Assembly (NCBI GenBank): GCA_030639665.1 | Contig: DAOWCC010000038.1 | Span: forward strand, 1-13,891 | Origin: Elusimicrobiota bacterium | GTDB lineage: Bacteria; Elusimicrobiota; Elusimicrobia; Elusimicrobiales; UBA9959 | DNA length: 13,891 nt | Direction: 5' to 3' | Shown: positions 1 through 6,920 of the stretch, in pieces | Layout: every line of letters starts with the position of its first letter | Numbering within the stretch: position 1 is the stretch's first letter | Notes under the pieces: generated by a model | The model's database searches: none | Told to the model about the DNA's origin: nothing | What the model saw: the letters and a program-made list of their open reading frames with translations, nothing else | Translations under genes and position numbers: made by a program

Positions 1-423
1 AATATCGCTTTCGGAACCGAATACGGGTTTTATCTCGTAACCGGTCATCATTTTAAGATCATCAAGCACAACTATATTGAGAGGATCTTCCATGGCTACT
101 TTCAAAATATTATTTTTTTTCTCAACAGCAATAAGATTATATCTGCGCGCGATATTTTCCGGAATTATTTGCAAAACCTTTTCCGGTATTTCATTATCCG
201 AAAGATCAATAAACTCTATGGAAAATTGTTCACTTAAGAAAGTCAGCAGCTGTTTCTCGCTTATATAGCCTTTTTCTATCAGCAAATGACCAAGCTTTCC
301 TCCCTGAGCGCGTTGAGCGTCCAAGGCGTCATTGAGCTGCGTGGTATCTATAATCTTAGAGGTTACCAGCATTTCGCCCAATCTTCTTGATATGTTTATT
401 TGAAAATTTTTTTCGCCTGCCAT
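1..423 (-). CDS. pilB: Type IV pilus assembly / type II secretion ATPase PilB/GspE, N-terminal part (runs off the window)
   Basis: Only the first 141 codons are present; the reading frame is open to base 1. The protein starts MAGEKNFQINISRRLGEMLV and continues with the helical module typical of PilB/GspE/MshE N-termini: G-EMLV at 16-20, LNDALDAQRAQGGKLGHLL near 28-46, then IEKGYISEKQLLTFLSEQF. A second segment (IPEKVLQIIPENIARRYNLIAV, about 85-106, followed by VAMEDPLN) matches the second half of the T2SSE_N/MshEN domain. In this family the module precedes a hexameric ATPase that powers pilus extension or secretion from the cytoplasmic face of the inner membrane; the Walker motifs lie outside the window. 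ATG at 423 has only a weak GGA about 8 bases upstream. PilB, GspE and MshE cannot be told apart from this fragment. PilB is favoured because comEC is nearby, which is inference. Confidence 0.85.
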   Translation of the reverse strand, partial: MAGEKNFQINISRRLGEMLVTSKIIDTTQLNDALDAQRAQGGKLGHLLIEKGYISEKQLLTFLSEQFSIEFIDLSDNEIPEKVLQIIPENIARRYNLIAVEKKNNILKVAMEDPLNIVVLDDLKMMTGYEIKPVFGSESDI

Positions 424-630
424 TTTAAATATCCGTTTAATCAAAAACCAAAAAGGATTATGAATATGGTTTAAGGGCTGCAAGGAACAAACTCCAACTA
501 AATTGCCAAGTTTCAGAACATCACGCGCGATTCTCAACAACTAATCATTTAAACCGTATTCCTTCACTACCCCTTACTCCCTATCTCATAATCCTCAATA
601 TGTTACTATAGCATTATAATGCGCCTATCA
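424..630. other. Intergenic gap between the GYF protein gene and pilB
   Basis: This 207-base gap has no credible ORF. It holds a perfect 12-base palindrome, GCATTATAATGC, at 611-622. On the minus strand this contains a consensus -10 hexamer (TATAAT), but I see no convincing -35 element at normal spacing. It may be a promoter for pilB with a long leader, or chance in AT-rich DNA. No terminator with a T-tract is visible after the GYF protein gene. Confidence 0.3.
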
Positions 631-2922
631 TCAAAACAGCTCTTCATCACTTTCCTGAGCCCTTATATACCTTACCTTATCAGTGGCGCTAAGTGTTATA
701 TTTTCAAACCCTGACGGCTCTTTATGTTTAAAATTCTTTCTTGGCGGCGCGGGCAGAGGCAATTGGGGCAAAGCGCGTAATTTTTTTGTTTTAGGCTTAA
801 CTTTTTTGGAGGGTTTCTTTTTGGAGACCGGTTTCTTTACCGTTTTCTTTTTAGAAGGAAAATCTAAAAGTTCTATGGCATTATTATTAATTCCTCTAAC
901 TATATCGCCTTTCTTTACATCCACTTCAAATTGATATATTACAGGCTCTTTTCTTTGTCTTAAAAGCCTATATTGCGTTACAAAAACATCTTTATGCAAA
1001 ATAGTGGCGGACCATTCCTCATTCAAACCGCTGGACGAGCCTGAAAGAAATGAATTGGACAGCCATGTGGATATTGAGCCTCGTCCTCCGACAAGTTTAT
1101 AATTTTTCACTATATTTATCGCCGCGCGAACCTTTTCATTGGCAGTGGGAACAACGGTCTTAACCACGGCGGGAGCCACAGGTTTCAGCTTCTTTTTTTC
1201 AACTACAGGTTTCTTGTCAGCGGATTTTTTTGAAGAAAATGACATAAGCGAAAAATCGGACAGACTTCCCTCGCCTAAGAAAAAGAATCCAAGTCCGCCC
1301 GCGACTACGGCGCCAAAAACTATTATAACGGTAACAAACATCATACTGCTTTTTTTAATTTTCTTTTTTTGGGGAGTTTCAGTTTCAACGGGCTTATCAT
1401 TTTTTTTCGGAGATAAAAGAATTCTTTCCGTTTTATCTTCCGCGGGAGCCACCTTTACGGTTTCTCTGCCATCTTCCGGTTTTAAATCTTTCGCGGCAGC
1501 GGTCTTGTCCTCCCCTTCGGGGAGAGACCTCGCCAAAGGCGGAACATCAATAGATTGCTGCTTGGCAACGGATGATTCGGGCGCAGGTTTAATCTCCTGT
1601 GTTTCTTTTTTCGGAGCAACTGTTTCAGGATGCACAAAAGGCGCGGCGCCAAACGACGGTTTGGACGAAGGAATATCCTCCATAGCTTGTTTAGCGGAGG
1701 AGGAAGATTTTTCTATTTTTGTTTCTGGCTCCGGTTTTGACATTTGGACCGGGACCGATTTTTCTTCAGGTTGAATTGAAGACTTTTTATTTTCTTCTAT
1801 CGTGACAATATGCTCTTCACGACGGGAGGAAACATCCTTTGAAGTTACGGCGGTAAAATCATACATCATGGTTGAAGGCTGAATATTAAGAGAATTTTCC
1901 AATTCCCGTTTAGGAGCGCTTTTTTCCTCAACGGATTTTTGAGGGGCGGGAAAATTATATTGCAAATCTTTTTCTTCTTTAAGCGGAGAAATATTTTCGT
2001 CTTCATCTTTTTTCACTTCATCAACTTCTTTCCTATAATCATCTTCAAATATTCTTTTACTTTTGGCATAACCGAGACTTTTTAGTTTATTGCTTAAAAT
2101 GTGGTCGGTATCGGAAGTATCTTTACTTATATCTGAAAACTTCTTTAATTCCAACACATGATCAATGGCTTGATCTGAAATATGTCTGCTTTTGGCCATA
2201 TTTTTAAGTTCAGCCGCAATCTCATTCTCAAATGCCGCTTGTTCTTTTCGCAATCTTTCATCGGAATCGGCTCTATTAGATTCTTGACGCGCGACTTCAT
2301 CCGGTTTTTCAGCCGCCTGAATATCCGCGGATAAAACAAACTCCTTATTTTCCATTTTCGCGATTGCGTCATTAAGTTTTTTTTCAAGTTCCGATATTTT
2401 CTCTTTATTTCTTTTTTCTTCCGTATCCTTAATCTTCATTTTTTCAAGCAGAAGATTTTTTTCCCACTTGGACGCTTCCAATTGTTCCTGAAGCTGAGAT
2501 AATTTAATATCGAATTTATCCGCCAAATTATAATCTATACTCGGTAATTCATTTTCCTTTGTTTGGCCTTTATCATAAGCTCCCAAAATGGTGTCTATGG
2601 TATCAAGAAGATTATCTCCGGGAGATAAATCCTCGCTTTTAGCTTCAAAATATTCCTTAGCGCTACGGGGTGAAAAACCTGTTTCAAGTCCGTAAGCGTT
2701 TGATATATACGCGTTTTCCGAAGATAAAATCTGCCCCGCTCCAACCGAAAGAACATCGGCAATCTCAGGCACGGCATCGGCAGGTTTCCAATCATCGGGA
2801 TTATCTCCGGTGGAATCTTCCGGGCATACCAAACTGCCATTACCAAATGCCGGCAAGCCCATCAGCTCGTCAGTGCCGTAGGGACCCAATATATTTCCGT
2901 CTGAATAAAACCAATATCTCAT
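631..2922 (-). CDS. GYF-domain, coiled-coil, single-pass membrane protein of unknown function
   Basis: This 763-residue protein is not one I can name. Residues 1-58 look like a GYF_2 (DUF4339) domain: aromatic start MRYWFY, GPYGTDEL at 13-20, LVCPEDS at 31-37, W45, then VPEIADVL. Residues about 138-200 and 225-265 are charged heptad-like coiled-coil sequence. Residues about 310-520 are a low-complexity Pro/Lys/Glu/Ser-rich linker. A single hydrophobic segment (about 527-549) follows KKKIKK at 519-524, so the positive-inside rule puts the N-terminal half in the cytoplasm. A small folded-looking region at about 597-690 (GGRGSISTWL, EEWSATIL, YQFEVDV) would be periplasmic, followed by a Lys/Pro-rich tail to about 735. 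GYF domains bind proline-rich peptides or act as adaptors. The neighbouring pilB suggests, but does not show, a role at the cell envelope or pilus. The ATG at 2922 has only a weak AGAG upstream. Confidence 0.8.
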   Translation of the reverse strand: MRYWFYSDGNILGPYGTDELMGLPAFGNGSLVCPEDSTGDNPDDWKPADAVPEIADVLSVGAGQILSSENAYISNAYGLETGFSPRSAKEYFEAKSEDLSPGDNLLDTIDTILGAYDKGQTKENELPSIDYNLADKFDIKLSQLQEQLEASKWEKNLLLEKMKIKDTEEKRNKEKISELEKKLNDAIAKMENKEFVLSADIQAAEKPDEVARQESNRADSDERLRKEQAAFENEIAAELKNMAKSRHISDQAIDHVLELKKFSDISKDTSDTDHILSNKLKSLGYAKSKRIFEDDYRKEVDEVKKDEDENISPLKEEKDLQYNFPAPQKSVEEKSAPKRELENSLNIQPSTMMYDFTAVTSKDVSSRREEHIVTIEENKKSSIQPEEKSVPVQMSKPEPETKIEKSSSSAKQAMEDIPSSKPSFGAAPFVHPETVAPKKETQEIKPAPESSVAKQQSIDVPPLARSLPEGEDKTAAAKDLKPEDGRETVKVAPAEDKTERILLSPKKNDKPVETETPQKKKIKKSSMMFVTVIIVFGAVVAGGLGFFFLGEGSLSDFSLMSFSSKKSADKKPVVEKKKLKPVAPAVVKTVVPTANEKVRAAINIVKNYKLVGGRGSISTWLSNSFLSGSSSGLNEEWSATILHKDVFVTQYRLLRQRKEPVIYQFEVDVKKGDIVRGINNNAIELLDFPSKKKTVKKPVSKKKPSKKVKPKTKKLRALPQLPLPAPPRKNFKHKEPSGFENITLSATDKVRYIRAQESDEELF
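1504..1542. repeat. Palindromic repeat-like insert read in frame within the GYF protein gene
   Basis: Two adjacent GC-rich hairpins lie in AT-rich coding sequence: CTCCCC-TTC-GGGGAG at 1510-1524 and CGCC-AAA-GGCG at 1531-1541. They encode roughly residues 461-473 (PLARSLPEGEDK) in the low-complexity linker. The sequence style (CCCCTTCGGGG beside CGCCAAAGGCG) is like intergenic palindromic repeats rather than the surrounding codons. I infer an in-frame insertion of a short palindromic element, similar in principle to Rickettsia palindromic elements. A single copy cannot prove mobility. Confidence 0.45.
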
Positions 2923-3183
2923 AGTTAGGAACTCTTTTGAACCGAATTAACTCATAAATACGCTATGGTTATTGTATTCAAATTGAATTAAGAATTTAAT
3001 GCGAAGATGTAACCAAATTGTTACAAAGGAGAGAGGGCATAACGCTCATTGCGTTAATAGCGTAAAGCGTTTATTGCGTATAAAACAGGAAGAAAGAGTC
3101 AAAAAATGAGAAAAGCCCATACCAGCGCCTTTTACTCTGTTGTTTCCGGCGACTTGAGATTTGCAAACCGATGACTATCGAGA
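2923..3183. other. Intergenic region with small palindromes and degenerate GCGT repeats
   Basis: This 261-base gap between gltX and the GYF protein gene has no ORF. It contains the palindrome ATTCAA-A-TTGAAT at 2976-2988, GTAAC-caaatt-GTTAC at 3009-3024, and a run of GCGT-type units from about 3040 to 3080 that begins with the hairpin TAACGC-tcatt-GCGTTA (3040-3056). Some of this must hold the signals for the GYF protein gene. I cannot assign a convincing -35/-10 pair. Confidence 0.35.
3040..3080. repeat. Degenerate GCGTTA-type short repeats
   Basis: Units of the form (T)TGCGT(T/A)A or AGCGT recur four to five times at irregular 8-12 base spacing, and the first pair forms a 6-bp hairpin. This looks like an eroded short-repeat tract. 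I see no coding or regulatory role. Confidence 0.4.
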
Positions 3184-3195
3184 TTAAATCTCGAT
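3177..3195. repeat. Perfect palindrome overlapping the gltX stop codon
   Basis: ATCGAGATT-A-AATCTCGAT has 9-base arms around one central base and contains the TAA stop of gltX (3184-3186). On the minus strand no T-tract follows, so it is not a standard intrinsic terminator. It may still act as an mRNA 3'-end structure. Confidence 0.5.
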
Positions 3196-4647
3196 TAGAG
3201 ATAGAGTTTTATCTATCCTTTTAATGACTTCCTCTTTGCCGAGATATTCAATCATTTTAAAAAGAGTAGGTCCTTTCGTACTGCCTGAAACTGAAACTCT
3301 TACAGGGTGAAATACTTGTCCATTCTTAAAGCCATTGGACTTGGCAAATTCTCTGGTTTTAGATTCCAAAACAATATCATTAAATTCGCTTATTTCCGAA
3401 TATGTCTTCTTGATACCGTTTAAAATAGTTTCAATATCCGGAGCTTTCAATATTTTATCAATAGCGGCTTCATCGTATTTCACATCTTGGAAGAAAAAAT
3501 AAACCATACCTCCAACATCACTGAGGAGCTTATATTTTTCCTGTTCAAGGGCAACAACATTAAAATGCAAAGGATTGGCTTTATCAAGATTTAAACCAAA
3601 ATCTTTCAAATACGGCTGCGCCGCGTCAAAAAGCTCATCTTTAGAAAGCTGTCTTATATATTCGCCATTCATCCATTCAAGTTTTACAGGGTCAAAAGCG
3701 GCGGCGCTCTTTTGACACCCTTTGAGATCAAATTTTTCCTCAAGTTCCCCTTTTTTGAAAATATCCTGACTATCCGTAGTTCCCCAGCCCAAAAGAGCAA
3801 GATAATTTTTCATAGTTTCGGGCAAGAATCCCTGTTTTTCATATTCCGTTATGCTGGTAGCGCCATGCCTTTTGGATAGGCGGGTTCCGTCTTGTCCTAA
3901 AATCATTGAAAGGTGCGCGTGCTGAGGCGGCTCCCAACCAAAAGCTTTATAAACATTTAACTGCAAAGGAGTATTGGATATATGATCGTCCCCTCTTATA
4001 ATATGCGTCATTTCCATAAGATGGTCATCAATCACGCAGGCAAAATTATAAGTGGGATAACCGGAGGCCTTAATCATTATGAAATCATAAAGCAGTTTAT
4101 TTTCAAATTTAAGATGCTTATGCACCAAATCTTCAAATACCGTTTGACCGTCATCGGGCATTCTGAATCTTATAACAGGCTTTCTTCCTTGTTTTTTAAA
4201 TTCTTCAATTTCTTCGGCTGAAAGATGCCTGCATCTGCCGTCATATTTGGGATCCCTCTTTTCCGATAGCGCCTTTTTTCTCATTTCATCCAATTCTTCA
4301 CTGCTGCAATAACAATAATAGGCTTTTTTCTCTTCTAATAATTGTTCGGCATATTTTTTATAAATCCCATCAGACTCTCTTTTACTCTGAATATAGGGGC
4401 CAAAATCCCCTTTCTCGCTTAAATCGGGCATAGCGCCCTCGTCCCATTTCAGGTCAAGCCATTTCATACTTTGAAAAATTGATTTTGTGGATTCATCTGT
4501 TGAACGAAGTTCATCCGTATCTTCTATGCGTAAGACAAAAGTTCCGCCGGTTTTCTTGGCGAAAAGATAATTAAAAAGGGCGGTTCTGGCGCCGCCGACA
4601 TGTAAATGACCCGTAGGTGATGGAGCAAATCTGACTCGTGTTTTCAT
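3184..4647 (-). CDS. gltX: Glutamate--tRNA ligase
   Basis: This cytoplasmic enzyme charges tRNA-Glu with glutamate using ATP. The 487-residue length is normal for bacterial GluRS. The class I HIGH-type motif is in RFAPSPTGHLHVGG (HLHV at 14-17). The KMSKS-type motif is RLSKR at 256-260, in GQDGTRLSKRHG. A zinc site like that of E. coli GluRS is visible: C112, C114, C139, H141. The C-terminal anticodon-binding region is present to the end. I chose ATG 4647 although the frame stays open to an ATG at 4692. The family begins with M-K-x-R-V-R-F-A-P-S-P-T-G, and the 15 extra residues are not homologous-looking. There is no Shine-Dalgarno sequence before this start; a -10-like box sits six bases upstream instead. 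The gene stands alone, with non-coding gaps on both sides. No gatCAB or glnS is in view, so whether it is discriminating cannot be judged. Confidence 0.97.
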   Translation of the reverse strand: MKTRVRFAPSPTGHLHVGGARTALFNYLFAKKTGGTFVLRIEDTDELRSTDESTKSIFQSMKWLDLKWDEGAMPDLSEKGDFGPYIQSKRESDGIYKKYAEQLLEEKKAYYCYCSSEELDEMRKKALSEKRDPKYDGRCRHLSAEEIEEFKKQGRKPVIRFRMPDDGQTVFEDLVHKHLKFENKLLYDFIMIKASGYPTYNFACVIDDHLMEMTHIIRGDDHISNTPLQLNVYKAFGWEPPQHAHLSMILGQDGTRLSKRHGATSITEYEKQGFLPETMKNYLALLGWGTTDSQDIFKKGELEEKFDLKGCQKSAAAFDPVKLEWMNGEYIRQLSKDELFDAAQPYLKDFGLNLDKANPLHFNVVALEQEKYKLLSDVGGMVYFFFQDVKYDEAAIDKILKAPDIETILNGIKKTYSEISEFNDIVLESKTREFAKSNGFKNGQVFHPVRVSVSGSTKGPTLFKMIEYLGKEEVIKRIDKTLSLIEI

Positions 4648-4662
4648 AGTGATATCATAGCA
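4648..4662 (-). promoter_or_regulatory. Putative leaderless promoter of gltX (extended -10 box)
   Basis: On the minus strand TGC-TATGAT is followed by six bases (ATCACT) and then the ATG. The TATGAT box is at 4654-4659 and the TG extension at 4661-4662. Transcription starting 6-7 bases after a -10 box would begin at or next to the start codon. The same TATGATATC(A/G)(C/T)TATG arrangement occurs before nadK. No good -35 is seen, which fits an extended -10 promoter. Confidence 0.45.
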
Positions 4663-4833
4663 AATTAGAAAATACGGCTTGAATAACAACAAAGGATAGA
4701 ATCCTCTAAGTCTATAGAATCGCTCATGACGCGGGGTCCCGATCGAGATGGGTCGGAAAAGTTTTTATGCTCACTCTCCGCGGGTTTTATTTAATAATGG
4801 CTTTCAGACTTCCGTCAGCTCTGGAACTCAGTC

Positions 4834-4848
4834 GAAAACAATGTTTTC
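4834..4848. repeat. Perfect hairpin GAAAAC-aat-GTTTTC
   Basis: Six-base arms and a three-base loop lie in the centre of the GC-shifted non-coding block. No T-tract follows that would make it a clear terminator on either strand. Confidence 0.45.
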
Positions 4849-4965
4849 TCCCTCAAACATCCTCGCTGTCTCAGAGAGATACACTTCAGTCTTTAGCCAA
4901 AAACCCAATATCGTTCGCCACAAAATCTTTACCGCCCCCCCATAGTCATATTTGCTTTAAAAAAA

Positions 4966-5053
4966 TGTCCACACCCCAATTATAACTTGAATTACCCAGC
5001 CCTATCACAAGGAAATATCCCAACCCATTTAAGATACATCGGAATCACCCACC
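4966..5053. mobile_element. Possible relic of an IS21-like insertion-sequence end
   Basis: Read on the minus strand, four degenerate units built around GG(T/C)(T)GGGTnATTC occur at 5041-5053 (GGTGGGTGATTCC), about 5011-5025, about 4989-5002 and 4966-4977 (GGGGTGTGGACA). They are spaced about 23-28 bases apart. Multiple spaced repeats with a TG...CA terminus are a known trait of IS21-family ends, and TGATTCCG-like motifs are familiar there. There is no transposase gene, no second end and no target duplication that I can see, so this would be a solo relic. It could also be an unrelated degenerate repeat. Confidence 0.3.
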
Positions 5054-5093
5054 TTTAGTAAAGAGAGCTTTATGAAAGAATTTAAGGAGATTC

Positions 5094-6791
5094 TTAATTA
5101 CAGGAGGTTTTGATTTTATCGATTTCGTCTATAAGTTCCGAGGCATGTTTAAGACCTAATGATGTGGATTCCGTTTTTCCGCTCAACATCCTGGCTATTT
5201 CACTTTTATGTTTTGAGGAATTAAGGAGTTTAACTGAAACTTCCGTTGTGTTTTTCGCGGTATTTTTTTCAATAAAAAAATGGGTATTGGCAAAAGAAGC
5301 TATCTGCGCCATATGCGTAATACAAAAAATCTGTTTATCCGAGGCCAGCTTAAAAAGTTTTTCACCAACCAATCTTCCCACTACGCTTCCCACTCCGGTA
5401 TCTATTTCATCAAACACAAGAATCGGAACTTTATCGGACTCGGAAAAAACAGTCTTAAGGCCCAGCATTATTCTGGACATTTCTCCGCCGGAAGCGATAT
5501 ATTTCAAAGGTTTAAGCGATTGTCCCGCGTTGGCGGAAAAAAGAAATTCAATATCGTCATAACCTGTTGGGCCGATATCCGTTTCATCGGCTTGAACGGA
5601 AACTGAAAAACGGGCATTTTTAAAACCTAAATTGCTTATTTCCTTTTTTACTTCTTTTGAAAGTTTTTGGGCGAATGTCATTCTCTTTTTATGCAAAGAC
5701 TCGGCTTTAAGTTGAAGCTCTCGGCTTATAACTTCAAGTTTTGAATTTATATCTTGCTGTTTGATATCGGTGTTCTCAAGGTCATTTATTTTATCTCTTA
5801 AATTTTCCGCGAAAGCCAGAATATCTTTAATTTCCCCGCCGTATTTTTTTGAAAGACGGCTTATAATATCCAGCCTTTTAAGACAATTTTCAAGTTCATC
5901 GGGATCATTGTTTATTGAAGAGGAATAGACTCTCATCTCGCTTGCTATATCTTCAAGATTGATTTTAACGCTTTCAAGCCTGTCTTTAAGCTCCGCCAAA
6001 CTTTCATCCACTTCAGCCAATGATTCAAAACAAGAAAAAGTTCTTTCAATCATAACGGAAGCCGAATTATCATCCACATAGAGCGACTGGTAAGCTTCAT
6101 TGCTTAAAGATAATAATTTTTCGCCGTTTTTGAGCTTGGGAAATGCCGCCTGAAGTTCTTCCTCTTCCCCAACGCGAAGAGAAGCTTCTTCAATTTCATT
6201 AAGCTGGTATTTATAGAGATCAAGAAGCCTTTCTTTTTCTTGAGCCGACATTTTTAAAGCCGAACTTTTTTGTTCCAAGACTTTTTTTTCGATTCTTACT
6301 TCTTTAAGCGAGGAAACTTCATCTTCAAGCTTGCCGTAGCGATCAAGAAGCTCTCTATGCACCGAAGACTTTAAAAGACTTTGATGGTCATTTTGGCCGT
6401 GAAAATCAATAATATCCTCGCCTATTTCAGATAACTTGGAAATTGAAATTTGTTTGGCCTGCTCGTCTCCCGAAGAATTTATAAAAGCCCTGCTTTTTCC
6501 CTTTCCGGATAATTGCCTTTTTATGAAAAGCCGCGGCCCTTTTAAAGAATATTTTTTTAAGAATTCCGCCGAAAAAGATTCTATATTAAAAACGGCGGCA
6601 ACCGAAACAATATCTTCCCCTTCTCTTATGATATCCGCGCTTGATCTGCCTCCGAGAATAAAATTCAATGACTCAATAATAATGGATTTTCCCGCTCCGG
6701 TTTCGCCGGTAAAAACATTTAAACCGGGAAAAAGTTTTATTTCCAAGTCTTTAATCAAAGCAAAATTTTTAATATGAATTTTCTCAAGCAT
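5094..6791 (-). CDS. recN: DNA repair protein RecN (SMC-like ATPase)
   Basis: RecN is a cytoplasmic SMC/ABC-type ATPase that helps repair double-strand breaks and contributes to transformation in several bacteria. The 565 residues match the usual length. Visible motifs in order: N-terminal IHIKNFALIKDLEI; Walker A GETGAGKS (29-36); Q-loop region DFHGQNDHQ (129-137); central coiled coil of about 150-350; ABC signature ASGGEMSR (433-440); Walker B ILVFDEIDTGVG (457-468); and the switch histidine in ITHMAQIA (H493). All catalytic residues are present. The start codon lies six bases from a perfect hairpin (6798-6820). The only Shine-Dalgarno-like AGGAG is inside that hairpin, 14 bases upstream, which is unusually far. 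nadK lies upstream on the same strand, 127 bases away. Confidence 0.97.
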   Translation of the reverse strand: MLEKIHIKNFALIKDLEIKLFPGLNVFTGETGAGKSIIIESLNFILGGRSSADIIREGEDIVSVAAVFNIESFSAEFLKKYSLKGPRLFIKRQLSGKGKSRAFINSSGDEQAKQISISKLSEIGEDIIDFHGQNDHQSLLKSSVHRELLDRYGKLEDEVSSLKEVRIEKKVLEQKSSALKMSAQEKERLLDLYKYQLNEIEEASLRVGEEEELQAAFPKLKNGEKLLSLSNEAYQSLYVDDNSASVMIERTFSCFESLAEVDESLAELKDRLESVKINLEDIASEMRVYSSSINNDPDELENCLKRLDIISRLSKKYGGEIKDILAFAENLRDKINDLENTDIKQQDINSKLEVISRELQLKAESLHKKRMTFAQKLSKEVKKEISNLGFKNARFSVSVQADETDIGPTGYDDIEFLFSANAGQSLKPLKYIASGGEMSRIMLGLKTVFSESDKVPILVFDEIDTGVGSVVGRLVGEKLFKLASDKQIFCITHMAQIASFANTHFFIEKNTAKNTTEVSVKLLNSSKHKSEIARMLSGKTESTSLGLKHASELIDEIDKIKTSCN

Positions 6792-6860
6792 AATGTTAAA
6801 AAAGGCTCCTAGCCTTTTTTAGAGAGCAGAAATCAGATATCAGAAATCAGATAAATAAGG
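6789..6860. repeat. Intergenic hairpin-plus-CAGAAATCAG repeat, copy 1 (before recN)
   Basis: The unit starts at the recN start codon, runs through the hairpin at 6798-6820, and continues into AGAGAGCAGAAATCAGA followed by further (T/A)(A)TCAGA units. A near-identical unit occurs at 9901-9960 before comEC. In both, the hairpin, the AGA(G/A)AGCAGAAATCAGA flank and the distance to the start codon are conserved. Confidence 0.7.
6798..6820 (-). terminator. Perfect hairpin with T-run, between nadK and recN
   Basis: AAAAAAGGCT-CCT-AGCCTTTTTT has 10-base arms and a 3-base loop, and reads as A-tract, hairpin, T-tract on both strands. It can therefore act as a bidirectional intrinsic terminator, with a short GC core of four pairs. 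On the minus strand it would end nadK transcripts. Its 3' arm also overlaps the only ribosome-binding-like AGGAG for recN, so it could instead limit recN translation. Confidence 0.55.
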
Positions 6861-6901
6861 AGTTTCCGTATAAATCTGGCTTCTTGCCTCTTGCTTCAGA
6901 C

Positions 6902-6920
6902 AACAGAGCTTCGCTCTGTT
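6902..6920. repeat. Hairpin overlapping the nadK stop codon
   Basis: AACAGAGC-TTC-GCTCTGTT has 8-base arms and a 3-base loop. It includes two bases of the nadK stop (6919-6921). On the minus strand no T-tract follows, so it is a weak terminator candidate. On the plus strand it is followed by ATCTTTTT. Confidence 0.5.

Larger units (their letters stand above)
4693..5093. other. Non-coding stretch between recN and gltX with compositional shift
   Basis: About 400 bases have no ORF that looks like protein. The part from about 4720 to 4890 is richer in GC and CpG (GACGCGGGGTCCCGATCGAG) than its surroundings. It includes the perfect palindrome GAAAAC-aat-GTTTTC at 4834-4848 and a C7 run at 4935-4941. 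The part from 4966 to 5053 holds spaced repeats. The block resembles a decayed mobile or repeat element, possibly with a structured RNA. I cannot identify either. Confidence 0.4.

Noticed and set aside
1139..1774. A 211-residue plus-strand ORF
   Set aside because: It is the complement of the low-complexity linker and membrane segment of the GYF protein gene; its Ser/Gly/Phe-rich composition is that of a shadow frame.
4648..4692. A 15-residue N-terminal extension of GltX
   Set aside because: The family starts immediately before RVRFAPSPTG, and the extension covers the likely promoter box.
4748..4985. Short plus-strand ORFs of 65 and 72 residues in the recN-gltX gap
   Set aside because: They overlap in two frames, show no family-like features and have no ribosome site; the region looks non-coding.
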